A stretch of 64,000 nt of DNA, from NCBI GenBank assembly GCA_023133295.1, contig JAGLWT010000023.1:54483-118482 (forward strand), given 5' to 3'. Both the position numbers and the translations under genes were made by a program. This document shows positions 35,112 through 43,988 of the stretch, piece by piece (within the stretch, counting starts at the first letter, position 1; each line of letters starts with the position of its first letter). The notes under the pieces were generated by a model. The model was not told the origin of the DNA. It did not search any database and worked only from the letters and a program-made list of their open reading frames with translations. Origin of the DNA: a bacterium (GTDB lineage Bacteria > AUK180).

Positions 35112-35151
35112 TCAGTTTCTCGTGTCACCCATATTACCTCCTCACTATATG

Positions 35152-35180
35152 ACTTTACTTGATTTGCCAAGTTTTTTCAA
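35152..35180 (-). promoter_or_regulatory. Shared island promoter, copy 3
   Basis: TTGAAA (35180-35175), the spacer AAACTTGGCAAATCAAG and TAAAGT (35157-35152) precede the AGGAGG and the ATG at 35132. Confidence 0.75.
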
Positions 35181-35252
35181 ATACGATCCGCTCAGTCAAA
35201 CAGTCAAACGACTGTTGTACTGTGTTGTAAAGTGTCAATTTACTATCGGCCT

Positions 35253-35288
35253 ATGTTCGTATGTTCGTATATACGAACATACGAACAT
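35253..35288. repeat. Perfect 36-bp palindrome of the octamer-dyad family
   Basis: ATGTTCGT twice, an ATAT centre, ACGAACAT twice; every one of the 18 pairs matches. It lies 69 bp beyond the stop of the primase-helicase gene. Confidence 0.95.
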
Positions 35289-35356
35289 TCCAATTTTCAT
35301 TTACCCCGCACTTTTTTGAGGGTGCTGGAAGACATTGTACTCCATCAGAGAATGTG

Positions 35357-37747
35357 TTATGCTTCCGCATATCCATCTATTGAGTATCCTAACATTTTGT
35401 AAGTGTTCCTACGCTTTTTTGCCATTCGCTCTAATACAGAAACATTCATATCAATATAATCATAAATCTGAATATCGTCCTTATTCCGATGATACCGGTG
35501 CAATCTTCCGGCATATTGCACTATTTTTCCTTTAAAGGAACTTGGCATTGTCAAAAACAAGGTGTCCAATCTTGGAACATCATATCCTTCTCCAATATAT
35601 GATCCTGTTGCCAAAATCAAAGCCCTATCTCCGTCAGCCACATTCCGAATTGCTTTAACCAAAGACTCACGCATCTTTTTTCGCAATCCACCGTGCATCA
35701 CCGCCAGTAGATCAACATCATTTTTCAAGGCGGCGGCCAGGTATTCTAAATGCTCACGCCTTTCTGTAATGACCAGAGGGAACCGCCCCTCATCCAGAAC
35801 ATTAATAATATCTCGAATAATCAAACGGTTACGCTCTTGATCCGCGACCAACTTTATCAAGACATCATTTAGCTTTGAATTTTCATTCCATTCACACTCG
35901 AACTGTGTCACTCTTGGAATGACTCTGGAATGCGAAATATGTGCCGTTGCATCTTTCTGTTTAACCCGGTGAACGATCGCTCCACACTGCATATGAATTA
36001 TTGCCTGATGTCCGTCCCTTCGATAAGGGGTAGCTGTCAGTCCCAAAATATATTTTGCTTTTGCTTGATTCAAAACCTTCTCAAAGGAAAACGCGCTTAC
36101 ATGGTGACATTCATCCACAATAACGAAACCGTAGTCCTCCATATGATCGTCAACCCCATCTTTTCCGTCCATGCTCTGCACCATGGCAATATCAATCAGA
36201 CCTGAATACTTGCTTTTTCCGCCACCGATTAAACCTATTTCCTTTTTATCAATCCCAAGAAATGACGACAATCTCAAACGCCATTGTTCCATTAAAAGTT
36301 TTCTGTGTACAAGTATTAATGTGTTTGTTTTCCGCTTTGCAATAGCCGCTATTGCCAAAATGGTTTTTCCTGAACCCGGAGGTGCCACAAAAATACCACA
36401 TTCCTTCGATAGGATATCATTTAGAGCTAAGGTCTGGCCGGCATTGAGGCTACCAAGAAAATTACAATCAATGTGTTTTCCCTGGTTCCGCTTGTCATTG
36501 ATTTGCAGGTCAACTTTGTATTTTTGAAGTAGCATCCGGGTGTCCTCGAGACAACCTCTGGGTATAGATAAATATCCATCTTCAAACTCCGCACAACAAA
36601 TCACACGAGGCGTTGCATGGGTTGAAAATCGCATTTTTTGCTTTTTATAAAATTCCGGATTTTGGAATACGGCTAAATGACGAAGCTTATTAACAAGCGC
36701 CGCAGGGATTTGATCAGTTTTAATATAAATACGGTTTGACAATATTGCTTCTATTTTTTTTGGCAAATTTTTGATCTCTGTTTCAAAGCGCCTCTTTCCG
36801 GATGGAAGGCGTGACCAAAGGTCTTCCGCCTTTTCTTCCGTTGGAGTAAATCGTACTTCCATAATAGATCTATCAGCTAACCCAGCGCTAACTATTTCTC
36901 GGAGCTTTGCGAATGTAAGTCTTTTCGTTGATGATAAATAGCCCCACTGGTCATCGTAGTGGTTACCTTCCTTATCGATAAACATACTATTACCTTGAAG
37001 CATTGCTTCTTTTTGGAATGGTAAAGCGATTAAATTCCCAAAACCGCCTTTGGGTAGTATGTCTTGGTTGGGAAACATGCGATCGTAACTTTTCATATCT
37101 ATTTCAAAGCGACTTGACATGGTTTTTGTAATCAAAAAAGCACCTAATTGTCTCGCTAAATAGGCTGGGACTGCTTCTTCAAAAAATATCCAACCATGGC
37201 CGCCTTTTCCAGAACGGGACCGTTCAACCCGTATATCAATGCCTTCGTCGAAACAGCTTTCTCGCAAAGCGTTTATATCCTGAAGCCAGCACTCCTTATC
37301 AAAATCAAAGGCAAGGAAAAAACACTTTTCATCTTCCGTCATCGGATATATACCAATAACATCTTTACCGCTAAGATGACGCTCAATAGCAGTATTGTCA
37401 AAAGCTAAAAAAGCCTGATTAGAGCAGATGGAGCATTTAACATTCGGTTTTTTACATAATGCTGGAACCCATTCATTCTTACAGGCGGGACTATATCCTT
37501 TTTTATGGCTTCGCTGGTTTACCCACAGACGAGCATAAACATTTTCTCGGCCTCTGAAAAATGAATGAAAGGATTCTATTCTATCGTAGCTTCGGTTATT
37601 TGCAGAATGGGGTTGAGGGTTACCTGTGGAGTTCGAGTTCAGCACATCGATTTGGGCTTGATATTGTGCCTTTAATTTTTGCAATAACTCAATTTGCTCA
37701 TCAATATGCTTCATCTTATTTATGAGCGATTTTTTTTCATTTTTCAT
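35357..37747 (-). CDS. TOTE-type primase-helicase (AEP plus SF2 helicase)
   Basis: The 796-residue protein starts at MKNEKKSLIN (GGAGAAAGG upstream); a frame extending 48 codons further is rejected because it crosses the promoter. A coiled coil of about 40 residues precedes a cysteine-rich finger (CKNEW...CKKPNVKCSIC). An archaeo-eukaryotic primase domain follows, with the D-x-D in FLAFDFDKE near 147 and the SRSGKGGHGWIFF catalytic strand. The superfamily 2 helicase has Walker A VAPPGSGKT near 454, DECHH near 544, LGLTATPYRRDG and YAGRLHR. This arrangement matches the primase-helicase core described for TOTE conflict systems, thought to respond to phage replication. The other usual TOTE partners were not recognised here. 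Confidence 0.82.
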   Translation of the reverse strand: MKNEKKSLINKMKHIDEQIELLQKLKAQYQAQIDVLNSNSTGNPQPHSANNRSYDRIESFHSFFRGRENVYARLWVNQRSHKKGYSPACKNEWVPALCKKPNVKCSICSNQAFLAFDNTAIERHLSGKDVIGIYPMTEDEKCFFLAFDFDKECWLQDINALRESCFDEGIDIRVERSRSGKGGHGWIFFEEAVPAYLARQLGAFLITKTMSSRFEIDMKSYDRMFPNQDILPKGGFGNLIALPFQKEAMLQGNSMFIDKEGNHYDDQWGYLSSTKRLTFAKLREIVSAGLADRSIMEVRFTPTEEKAEDLWSRLPSGKRRFETEIKNLPKKIEAILSNRIYIKTDQIPAALVNKLRHLAVFQNPEFYKKQKMRFSTHATPRVICCAEFEDGYLSIPRGCLEDTRMLLQKYKVDLQINDKRNQGKHIDCNFLGSLNAGQTLALNDILSKECGIFVAPPGSGKTILAIAAIAKRKTNTLILVHRKLLMEQWRLRLSSFLGIDKKEIGLIGGGKSKYSGLIDIAMVQSMDGKDGVDDHMEDYGFVIVDECHHVSAFSFEKVLNQAKAKYILGLTATPYRRDGHQAIIHMQCGAIVHRVKQKDATAHISHSRVIPRVTQFECEWNENSKLNDVLIKLVADQERNRLIIRDIINVLDEGRFPLVITERREHLEYLAAALKNDVDLLAVMHGGLRKKMRESLVKAIRNVADGDRALILATGSYIGEGYDVPRLDTLFLTMPSSFKGKIVQYAGRLHRYHRNKDDIQIYDYIDMNVSVLERMAKKRRNTYKMLGYSIDGYAEA

Positions 37748-37769
37748 AATAAGCCTTTCTCCACAAATC

Positions 37770-37798
37770 ATTTTACTTGATTTGCAATGGATTTCCAA
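37770..37798 (-). promoter_or_regulatory. Shared island promoter, copy 4 (primase-helicase)
   Basis: TTGGAA (37798-37793), the spacer ATCCATTGCAAATCAAG and TAAAAT (37775-37770) lie about 22 bp before the start codon. Confidence 0.78.
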
Positions 37799-38204
37799 AT
37801 TACTGCTTTTGAGAAATGCAAATTGTACCATGGTGCTGATAGACACAGCGCTTCTATATATTAGCAATGATACAGTTCCATAATTTGACATAGAACTAGA
37901 TATTTACTATAGTACACTGTCGGCTGGCGAATATGCCCTCGCATATGTCCTGCATGGTCAGGCGTCGGCCGCCCCTATATATATACTACCTCCAAAAACA
38001 GGGGACGGTGTTTCACTTCTTTCACTTGCATATATAGACAGTAGCCAATTAGACAGCAATCTCACACATCCTTTTATTATTTTTATTTCTGTTTCCGATA
38101 GCCGGGAAACATGGGCCTTGTCCTAGGCTAGAGAAATGGGGCCGGTGGTCCAACACCTCGTCTTATTTTCGTCCATTTTTCATTTGCCTTCATCCAGGAA
38201 CGCT
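37799..38204. other. Gene-free spacer
   Basis: No gene is supported. An AGGGGACGGTGTTTCAC string (38001-38017) resembles GGGACGG/GGGACAG sequences elsewhere in the island. A GC-richer stretch at 37920-37975 has no identified function. Confidence 0.4.
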
Positions 38205-38376
38205 GGCTCAACGATCATCTATACTAAAAATAAACTCAAAATGCAACAAAATATACCTCCGTCCCTATTTTTTTCGTTTTCGGAATACGCCCGAAGGGAA
38301 GGAGAAATACGAGAGGGAGAAGGAGGAGAAAAGAAGAATTCCCATACGAGAAATCCATACATATTCCAATCCTGGT
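38205..38376 (-). repeat. Dispersed composite repeat R, copy 1
   Basis: On the minus strand it contains a purine/pyrimidine-biased stretch, then AATAGGGACGGAGG, then TTTGTTGCATTTTGAG and TTTATTTTTAGTAT, and finally GATGATCGTTGAGCCAGCG. Copies on the plus strand are at 50095-50285 and about 52080-52275. A second copy of the purine-rich arm lies at 38545-38640 as a direct repeat of 38283-38376. Confidence 0.75.
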
Positions 38377-38544
38377 CACTACTTCACTGAATCCTTGCGA
38401 AGCATCATTTTCCACTTCTGGCCCCATTTCTTTTGCAATATTTTAAATACTGATATTGTCGTTACGATCGAACATTTCAATACATACAGGGATATTTAGA
38501 GACTAATTATGCCAACTATGCCAACCACCGTCCCCATATATGCC

Positions 38545-38640
38545 TGAGATATGCCCGAAGGGAAGGGGAAATACGAGAAGGAGAAGGAGGAGAAAGGAAG
38601 AATCCCCATACGAAAAATCCATACATATTTCAATCATGCG
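38545..38640 (-). repeat. Partial copy of repeat R (purine-rich arm)
   Basis: It repeats 38283-38376 with few differences (GCCCGAAGGGAAGG, AAATACGAGA, GAAATCCATACATATT-like end). The interval 38377-38544 shows no gene. A degenerate shared-promoter copy (TTGAAA with a matching spacer but no -10) lies at 38680-38697. Confidence 0.65.
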
Positions 38641-38776
38641 AAACCGGTTCCACCGGTTTACTGCCAATCACACACTCGATTTACAATAGATTTTCAAATA
38701 ATAGGATTCGGAAATGAAAAAGCGATCCGATACCTTTGCTACAAGTCTTGCTGCAAGTCTGTAGCTTACTTATCCC

Positions 38777-39844
38777 TTACTTTTTGTTCTTTTTCTTTTT
38801 TCTTTCACTTTTTTTACCGGGCTGATGATGTTTCAAGGATCTGGTCCTTTCGACAATTTTGTCAAAATCACTGACTGGCTGAGATGCCTCAATTTTTCTG
38901 AGGTTATCTTTGTATTTATCATATTCATTTTCGGCAAGCTCTTTTGCAACTTCGGCGGAGACTTTGCCGGGATTTGTCAACACTTCTCTTTCATTAAACC
39001 GAATAAATGCGTCTAGTTTGATTACCCAATCTTTCATTACCATTGATGTCTGACTTTCAGCCTGCAGCTCAGCGTAGTCCAGATACATTGTGACAATTCT
39101 GTTTAACAGTTTTAATTCTTTTTCCGATAAGTAGTTTTTTGCGATCGTAACATCGGATTTGCGAATCTTCCCCTTTGGAGTATTTTTCCATGTGGTTAGA
39201 CCCATATTATGCTTTGAGGCATCAACTCTCCGGAAGATTAATTCAGCTGCAGTATGGCCGTGAATGGCCCAGTGCAGTTTATTCTGGACAGTTGCGTAGA
39301 ATTCTTGGGTAATTTTAGCCTCGGGATTATAATCTATACTGCATTGTGCGTATATATCTGTTATTTTCTGATAGAAGCGGCGCTCTGATGCCCGAATATC
39401 TCGTATCCGCTCTAAAAGCTCATCAAAATACCTATCACTGAAAGAGGTTCCGCTTTTAAAGCGTTCATCATCAAGAACAAATCCTTTGATAATATACTCC
39501 CGCAATATGGTTGTTGCCCATATGCGGAATTGTGTTGCTCGCTCAGAGTTTATGCGATAACCCGTTGATATAATGGCATCGAGATTATAATATTCAATAT
39601 TCCTTTTGACCCTTCTTCCACCTTCGTTTTGAACTGTCAAAATTCCTTTGACAGTTGCTTCTCTATTTAACTCACCCTCAGAATAAATATTATTCAAATG
39701 GTAACTGACATTTTGTTTACTTGTACCTAATACCTCGGCCAGCCGATTTAAGGTTAACCATGCCGTATCACATTGAAAAAATACCTCAACCTTAATTTGC
39801 CCGTCCGGGTCAGTATAGAATACAATTTCTGATTTATCGTTCAT
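38777..39844 (-). CDS. RhuM-family protein
   Basis: The 355-residue protein has an N-terminal DNA-binding-like half with WLTLNRLAEVLGTSKQNVSY (helix-turn-helix), then NIEYYNLDAIISTGYRINSERATQFRIW, the RhuM/Bro-like signature. A C-terminal helical region contains a YLSEKELKLLNRIVTMYLDYAE segment. The tail is very basic (KSERKKKKNKK). RhuM proteins are common in mobile and defence loci, and their activity is not established. The shared promoter at 39930 leaves a leader of about 80 bases. Confidence 0.85.
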   Translation of the reverse strand: MNDKSEIVFYTDPDGQIKVEVFFQCDTAWLTLNRLAEVLGTSKQNVSYHLNNIYSEGELNREATVKGILTVQNEGGRRVKRNIEYYNLDAIISTGYRINSERATQFRIWATTILREYIIKGFVLDDERFKSGTSFSDRYFDELLERIRDIRASERRFYQKITDIYAQCSIDYNPEAKITQEFYATVQNKLHWAIHGHTAAELIFRRVDASKHNMGLTTWKNTPKGKIRKSDVTIAKNYLSEKELKLLNRIVTMYLDYAELQAESQTSMVMKDWVIKLDAFIRFNEREVLTNPGKVSAEVAKELAENEYDKYKDNLRKIEASQPVSDFDKIVERTRSLKHHQPGKKSERKKKKNKK

Positions 39845-39929
39845 TCACTGCTCCCAAATACATATTCCTGTCTTCCCTTTGACTGATTTCTGAAAACAAA
39901 GAATTTTTCATTGAATACCTCTTGTGGAC

Positions 39930-39958
39930 ATTTTACTCGATTTACACAGATTTATCAA
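39930..39958 (-). promoter_or_regulatory. Shared island promoter, copy 5 (RhuM)
   Basis: TTGATA (39958-39953), the spacer AATCTGTGTAAATCGAG and TAAAAT (39935-39930). Confidence 0.75.
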
Positions 39959-40006
39959 ATCCAGATCTTAGTTGAACAATCATTCAACGGTTTGATTATA
40001 TACTGG

Positions 40007-40136
40007 GAGACTGGGTCCACTGGGAGACCGGTTCACTGCGAAGCGTTACTTGTTTTGCAGAGAATTTTCAAATTAGGCTAATACTTAGAGAATTCAATTG
40101 GTTTTTGCAACTCGTGCAATTTATCCCGTAGTTACT
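40007..40136. repeat. Short-repeat segment joined to a dispersed-repeat copy
   Basis: 40012-40046 consists of ACTGGGTCCACTGGGAGACC and GTTCACTGCGAAGCG words. From about 40050 a promoter-like TTGAAA half with its conserved spacer continues into the CTAATACTTAG...TTTTTGCAACTCGTGCAATT repeat. The -10 is replaced by the repeat words, so this copy is probably inactive. Confidence 0.6.
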
Positions 40137-40150
40137 TGGAAGTTTACCCT

Positions 40151-40186
40151 ATCTTCGTATCTTCGTATATACGAAGATACGAAGAT
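40151..40186. repeat. Perfect 36-bp palindrome of the octamer-dyad family
   Basis: ATCTTCGT twice, an ATAT centre, ACGAAGAT twice; all 18 pairs match. It lies 38 bp beyond the stop of the Cas4-like nuclease gene. Confidence 0.95.
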
Positions 40187-40224
40187 GCCATTTTTCATTT
40201 TCTCTTCTGTCCTGGGGTGTTGAT

Positions 40225-40731
40225 CTACTTTACTAAGCACTGCCTGCAGATGGTTTTGTATTGGCAATTGTGGCATTTGCCGTAATTGTGATGATTTCTT
40301 TTTATTGATTTTGGATCAAAGGTTTCACTTAGATAGTTGTCAATTTTCTTCATTACAGTAGTTTTTAAGCTCTCGGAATTTTCGATACGGAATTCCTTAT
40401 CACGATATTTAATTATCCCGAAAGCAACCCTCTTCTTATATGCCCTTTCAAAGAGTAAAAAGTATGCACCCAGCTGAAGAATATGATCGTTGTAGGGGGT
40501 TTTCGGTGCCTTTCTGGATTTATATTCGTAGATGATGATCTGCTTATTCTTTCTGATTATTCGGTCCGGTTTTCCGGTAACAATAAAATCAGGACCTTCC
40601 ATTTTCAGTATCTTGTCAGAGAATTGTCCGAAAATCTTTTTGCCAAATATTTTCAGATACAAAATAACGACAAAAATGAGCCAGACAAGAACAATAAGGA
40701 TCTCTTTTAGATGTGTGCTAATAAAATCCAC
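40225..40731 (-). CDS. C-terminal half of a split, membrane-anchored Cas4-like nuclease
   Basis: The 168-residue protein has a GTG start and one N-terminal membrane helix (ILIVLVWLIFVVILYLKIF). A RecB/Cas4-type nuclease core follows: the aspartate in VTGKPDRIIRKN, the E-x-K in IIIYEYKSRKAP and the QLGAYFLLFE helix. The C-terminus has CHNCQYKTICRQCL, which supplies the last cysteines of an Fe-S cluster. The first cysteines lie in the separate upstream protein, which overlaps this gene by 25 bp. Together they rebuild a full Cas4-like enzyme as two membrane-tethered halves. Such enzymes cut DNA ends in Cas4 and AddB relatives. Confidence 0.75.
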   Translation of the reverse strand: MDFISTHLKEILIVLVWLIFVVILYLKIFGKKIFGQFSDKILKMEGPDFIVTGKPDRIIRKNKQIIIYEYKSRKAPKTPYNDHILQLGAYFLLFERAYKKRVAFGIIKYRDKEFRIENSESLKTTVMKKIDNYLSETFDPKSIKRNHHNYGKCHNCQYKTICRQCLVK

Positions 40732-40982
40732 AGAACAATCCCGCTGAAGATCAAAAACAATACTGCCCCAATCACTCTCTTGAAATCATACAGCCAATGA
40801 GCTGTTTCCCCACGGCTCTGAGCTTTTTTTGCTCGTTTTGTATCTTTTCCAAGGGCTGACTTCTCCGCGCCTGTAATGGCATCAATGGTATGTTCTCCTA
40901 AGTCTTTTGCAATGCACCACGAAACACTGCAAAACTCATATTCCCGTAAATCAGATACTGTTATCTTCCTCTTAGTCTTCAA
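40707..40982 (-). CDS. N-terminal half of a split, membrane-anchored Cas4-like nuclease
   Basis: The 91-residue protein starts with TTG, four bases after GAGGGAG. ITVSDLREYEFCSVSWCIAK matches the N-terminal strand-helix and first Fe-S cysteine of Cas4-like nucleases. EKSALGKDTKR...GETAHW supplies the histidine region, and it ends in a membrane helix (IGAVLFLIFSGIVLWILLAH). The downstream half begins in another frame inside its last codons, so translation is probably coupled. A frameshifted single gene is possible, but both starts carry sensible signals and each half has its own membrane helix. Confidence 0.7.
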   Translation of the reverse strand: MKTKRKITVSDLREYEFCSVSWCIAKDLGEHTIDAITGAEKSALGKDTKRAKKAQSRGETAHWLYDFKRVIGAVLFLIFSGIVLWILLAHI

Positions 40983-40998
40983 AATACTCCCTCACGTC

Positions 40999-41027
40999 AT
41001 TTTACTATTATACTGATGGATTTTCAA
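40999..41027 (-). promoter_or_regulatory. Shared island promoter, copy 6 (split Cas4-like nuclease)
   Basis: TTGAAA (41027-41022), the spacer ATCCATCAGTATAATAG and TAAAAT (41004-40999) lie about 16 bp before the TTG start. Confidence 0.75.
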
Positions 41028-41090
41028 ATTTAGCTAATACTGTGAGAGTTTATTTATGATTTTGCAACAAATGCAACAACCGTCTCCGAA
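41019..41090 (-). repeat. Dispersed repeat B, promoter-linked copy
   Basis: Directly upstream of copy 6 of the shared promoter, ATTTTCAAATTTAGCTAATAC continues into a TTATGATTTTGCAAC, AAATGCAACAACCGTCTCC arm. Relatives occur at 40050-40136, 43989-44058 and 44092-44178. Confidence 0.6.
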
Positions 41091-41175
41091 AATTCCTGTT
41101 AGTCATTATCTTGACTTTCACTTATCTTTGGAATAAACTATATTGTAACGAGCAGTGCATTTTAGGAGAGAAGGC

Positions 41176-43281
41176 ATGATAGAACTTCGAAAGGGTATAA
41201 CTACAAAACATGCTTCATGTGAAAAATTGATTGTAATTCTAAGAAAGATGAATTTAAATGGTTTGCTATATATTGGATACCCAATTTTTGCATCTGCAGG
41301 CGAGAGGCTTACTATTGATGCTCTATTAATATCCAAAGAGACCGGAATCATCATTTTTAACCTAATTGAAGGATCCCAAATAAACACACCTATATGGGAC
41401 ATTCACGACAGGTTATATATGAAAATGAGCGCTTTTCTAATGCAACATACCGAATTAAATGTTAACAGAAAACTCGCCATTGATATTAGTGTTGCCACTT
41501 TTGCTCCTGTTGTGAGCAATAATGAAGGATTTGACGAACTATTGACAAATGAATCTGATTTTGTTTCATATATCAAAGAACACTCGGAATGGAGAAATAA
41601 TGAACTATTTGAAGCAGGATTAAGTGTTCTGCAATCCGTGATTCGATTGAGGGAGCAAAAGGATCGTAGTAATGTTAGAAAAGATGATTCACGAGGTGCC
41701 AAGCTAATCAATCTCGAAAAGACAATTGCAAATTTGGACAGAGATCAAGAAAAGGCGGTTATCGAATTTTTCGATGGTATTCAACGCATTAGAGGATTAG
41801 CAGGTTCCGGAAAAACAATTGTCCTTGCATTGAAAGCTGCTTATTTACATTCACAATATCCATCTTGGAATATAGCAGTTACGTTTCACACTAGAGCTCT
41901 TAAAAATCAATTCGCAAAGCTCATTGAGAGATTCTGCTACGAAAAGACTAATGAACCTCCTAATTGGAAAAAGGTTCATATATTACAAGCTTGGGGTAGT
42001 TCTAAGAATGAAGGTATATACTATAATTTTTGTTCTGTTCATAATATAAAATACTTTAACTATCAATCAGGATTAGAGTTAAAAGTTAAAAATCAAAGTA
42101 ACAGAGCAGTTTTCGATGAATTATGTAGTGTAGCAATTAACAGCGTAGAAGAACCTGCGGAAATGTATGATGCAATCTTAATTGATGAAGCCCAAGATTT
42201 ACCCGAATCTTTTCTGCAGATGTGCTACAAAATACTGAAAAAACCAAGACGATTAGTCTATGCATATGACGAATTACAGAAACTAAATAAAGGCACTTCT
42301 CTTAGGAATCCTAAAGAAATATTTGGTGAAAAGGCTGAAGATACGATTTTGAAGAAATGCTATCGAAATTCAAGACCCACCTTAATTACAGCACATTCTT
42401 TGGGTTTAGGAATATATCGAGATAGTGGATTAGTCCAATTTTTTGATGAACCACAATTATGGATCGATTTGGGATATAAAGTGAAGAAAGGTAAGTTGGA
42501 AGCAGGGTCAAAGGTTCAACTGTATCGTGATCATGATTCTAGTCCAAATTATCTTGAGCATCATAGTCAGATAGATGATATCTTGATTTTTAAATCATTT
42601 GATACATTGAAAGATCAAGCAGAGTGGGTAGCCAAAATGATATGTAAGGATATCAATGATCAAGAGTTATTATTTAACGATATCATTGTCATTAATACAA
42701 ATTCAAAGACTACAAAAGATGATGTAGCTCCAATCAGAACGTTGCTATGGGAAAAAGGAATTCAGAGTCATATCGCTGGTGAATATGATGCTGATGTTTT
42801 CTTTGAAAATAATTCGGTAACATTTACAGGAATTTTTCGAGCCAAAGGCAATGAAGTTCCCATGGTGTATATAATTAATGCACATAATTGCTATTCAGGC
42901 AGATATATCAATGATTTGGATTTGATAAAAAGTAGGAATATTCTATTTACGGCAATTACTAGGGCAAAAGCCTGGGTTAGGATAACAGGTATTGGTGATA
43001 AAATGGAGTCACTCGTTGAAGAATATGAGAGAATTCAAGATGCTAGTCATGAACTTCATTTTGACTATCCCAGAAATGAGGAAATAAACCAACTCAACAT
43101 TATTCATAGGGATGTAAGTAATGAAGAGAAATTAAAATTGAAGAATGATATGAGTACTTTGGAAGGTTTTAAAAGCATAATTATGCGATTAAAGCTTGGT
43201 GAGGTGTATTTGTCAGATTTTCCAAAGGAAGAACAAGAAATTCTGAAGAAATTTATTGAAAATGAAGAAGGATCTAATTAA
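41176..43281 (+). CDS. UvrD/SF1-like helicase with degenerate NERD-like N-terminus
   Basis: The protein is about 701 residues and starts at MIELRKGITT, with AGGAGA about 8 bases upstream. Residues about 1-150 resemble a NERD nuclease domain (GERLTIDALLISKETGIIIFNLIEG), but the expected E-x-K is missing. The helicase part has IRGLAGSGKTIVLALK (about 205-220), ILIDEAQDLPESF near 335, FRAKGNEVPMVYIIN and LFTAITRAKAWVRITG, all hallmarks of UvrD-like motors. Unlike most island genes it lies on the plus strand. The next gene, DUF2290, overlaps its end by 20 bp, indicating a two-gene module. Confidence 0.8.
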   Translation: MIELRKGITTKHASCEKLIVILRKMNLNGLLYIGYPIFASAGERLTIDALLISKETGIIIFNLIEGSQINTPIWDIHDRLYMKMSAFLMQHTELNVNRKLAIDISVATFAPVVSNNEGFDELLTNESDFVSYIKEHSEWRNNELFEAGLSVLQSVIRLREQKDRSNVRKDDSRGAKLINLEKTIANLDRDQEKAVIEFFDGIQRIRGLAGSGKTIVLALKAAYLHSQYPSWNIAVTFHTRALKNQFAKLIERFCYEKTNEPPNWKKVHILQAWGSSKNEGIYYNFCSVHNIKYFNYQSGLELKVKNQSNRAVFDELCSVAINSVEEPAEMYDAILIDEAQDLPESFLQMCYKILKKPRRLVYAYDELQKLNKGTSLRNPKEIFGEKAEDTILKKCYRNSRPTLITAHSLGLGIYRDSGLVQFFDEPQLWIDLGYKVKKGKLEAGSKVQLYRDHDSSPNYLEHHSQIDDILIFKSFDTLKDQAEWVAKMICKDINDQELLFNDIIVINTNSKTTKDDVAPIRTLLWEKGIQSHIAGEYDADVFFENNSVTFTGIFRAKGNEVPMVYIINAHNCYSGRYINDLDLIKSRNILFTAITRAKAWVRITGIGDKMESLVEEYERIQDASHELHFDYPRNEEINQLNIIHRDVSNEEKLKLKNDMSTLEGFKSIIMRLKLGEVYLSDFPKEEQEILKKFIENEEGSN

Positions 43282-43894
43282 AGATATTAAATGGATTACA
43301 AGTGTATTAATAAGTAATTCTTTTTCTATTACTCAAAATTCCCCTATTGTAATTGGAGACATCATTACTTGGCAAGGATATAGCAGCATCTCTTATATGT
43401 TGAAGAGAATACCCTACAAAGACATTTTTGACCAATGTTTCAAGAAGAAGGATTTCAATATTCAAATGCATGATGGAGCTCTTATTCAAATGATGTTTGT
43501 GGTAAACAAAAGGAAAATAGTTGAACATCGATTACTATTTCTTCCACCTCCTCCGAATAAAGATATTGATCAATTTGAGTTTGAAGAATATGATGAATCT
43601 AATCAGAATGAGAACATTTTGGAATCACCTGAGATGCGATTTCCAATAAGATTTGATTACTCCATTAACCCCCAATCAGATCACCCTCCATGTCATGCTA
43701 CATTTGGTAATATTCAAGATTGTAGAATTCCTGTAGAAAAACCTATTACTCCAAAACGTTTCATTGACTTCATTTTAAAAAACTTCTATACTCAAGAATT
43801 CAAGAAGAAATTTGATAGTAATTCTTTTGCATGTAATATTAAAGTTGATGATAATATTTCTGAACTAGATAGCAAAACTTTGCATTTCAAGTAA
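43262..43894 (+). CDS. DUF2290 protein, partner of the UvrD-like helicase
   Basis: The 210-residue protein has an ATG start inside the end of the helicase gene (a TTG six bases earlier is an alternative). DUF2290 landmarks are VEHRLLFLPPPP, FPIRFDYSINPQSDHPPCHATFG, DCRIPVEKPITPKRFIDFILKNFY. The biochemical function of the family is unknown. The overlapping arrangement makes it the second component of a two-gene helicase module, probably an anti-phage system. Confidence 0.78.
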   Translation: MKKDLIKDIKWITSVLISNSFSITQNSPIVIGDIITWQGYSSISYMLKRIPYKDIFDQCFKKKDFNIQMHDGALIQMMFVVNKRKIVEHRLLFLPPPPNKDIDQFEFEEYDESNQNENILESPEMRFPIRFDYSINPQSDHPPCHATFGNIQDCRIPVEKPITPKRFIDFILKNFYTQEFKKKFDSNSFACNIKVDDNISELDSKTLHFK

Positions 43895-43988
43895 ACAACT
43901 TTGACTCCAATATACTATTTCGTGACCATCTTTTTTAGTTCCTAGTTATCACTCTGTAGTTATGTATAATAGATATTTCAAGATACAT

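Noticed and set aside
38551..38874. 107-codon plus-strand frame
   Set aside because: Starts in the purine-rich arm of repeat R and runs antisense into the RhuM gene; no conserved pattern.
40707..40982. Simple frameshift of one Cas4-like gene
   Set aside because: Not excluded, but each half has its own start signal and membrane helix, so a true split is the working reading.
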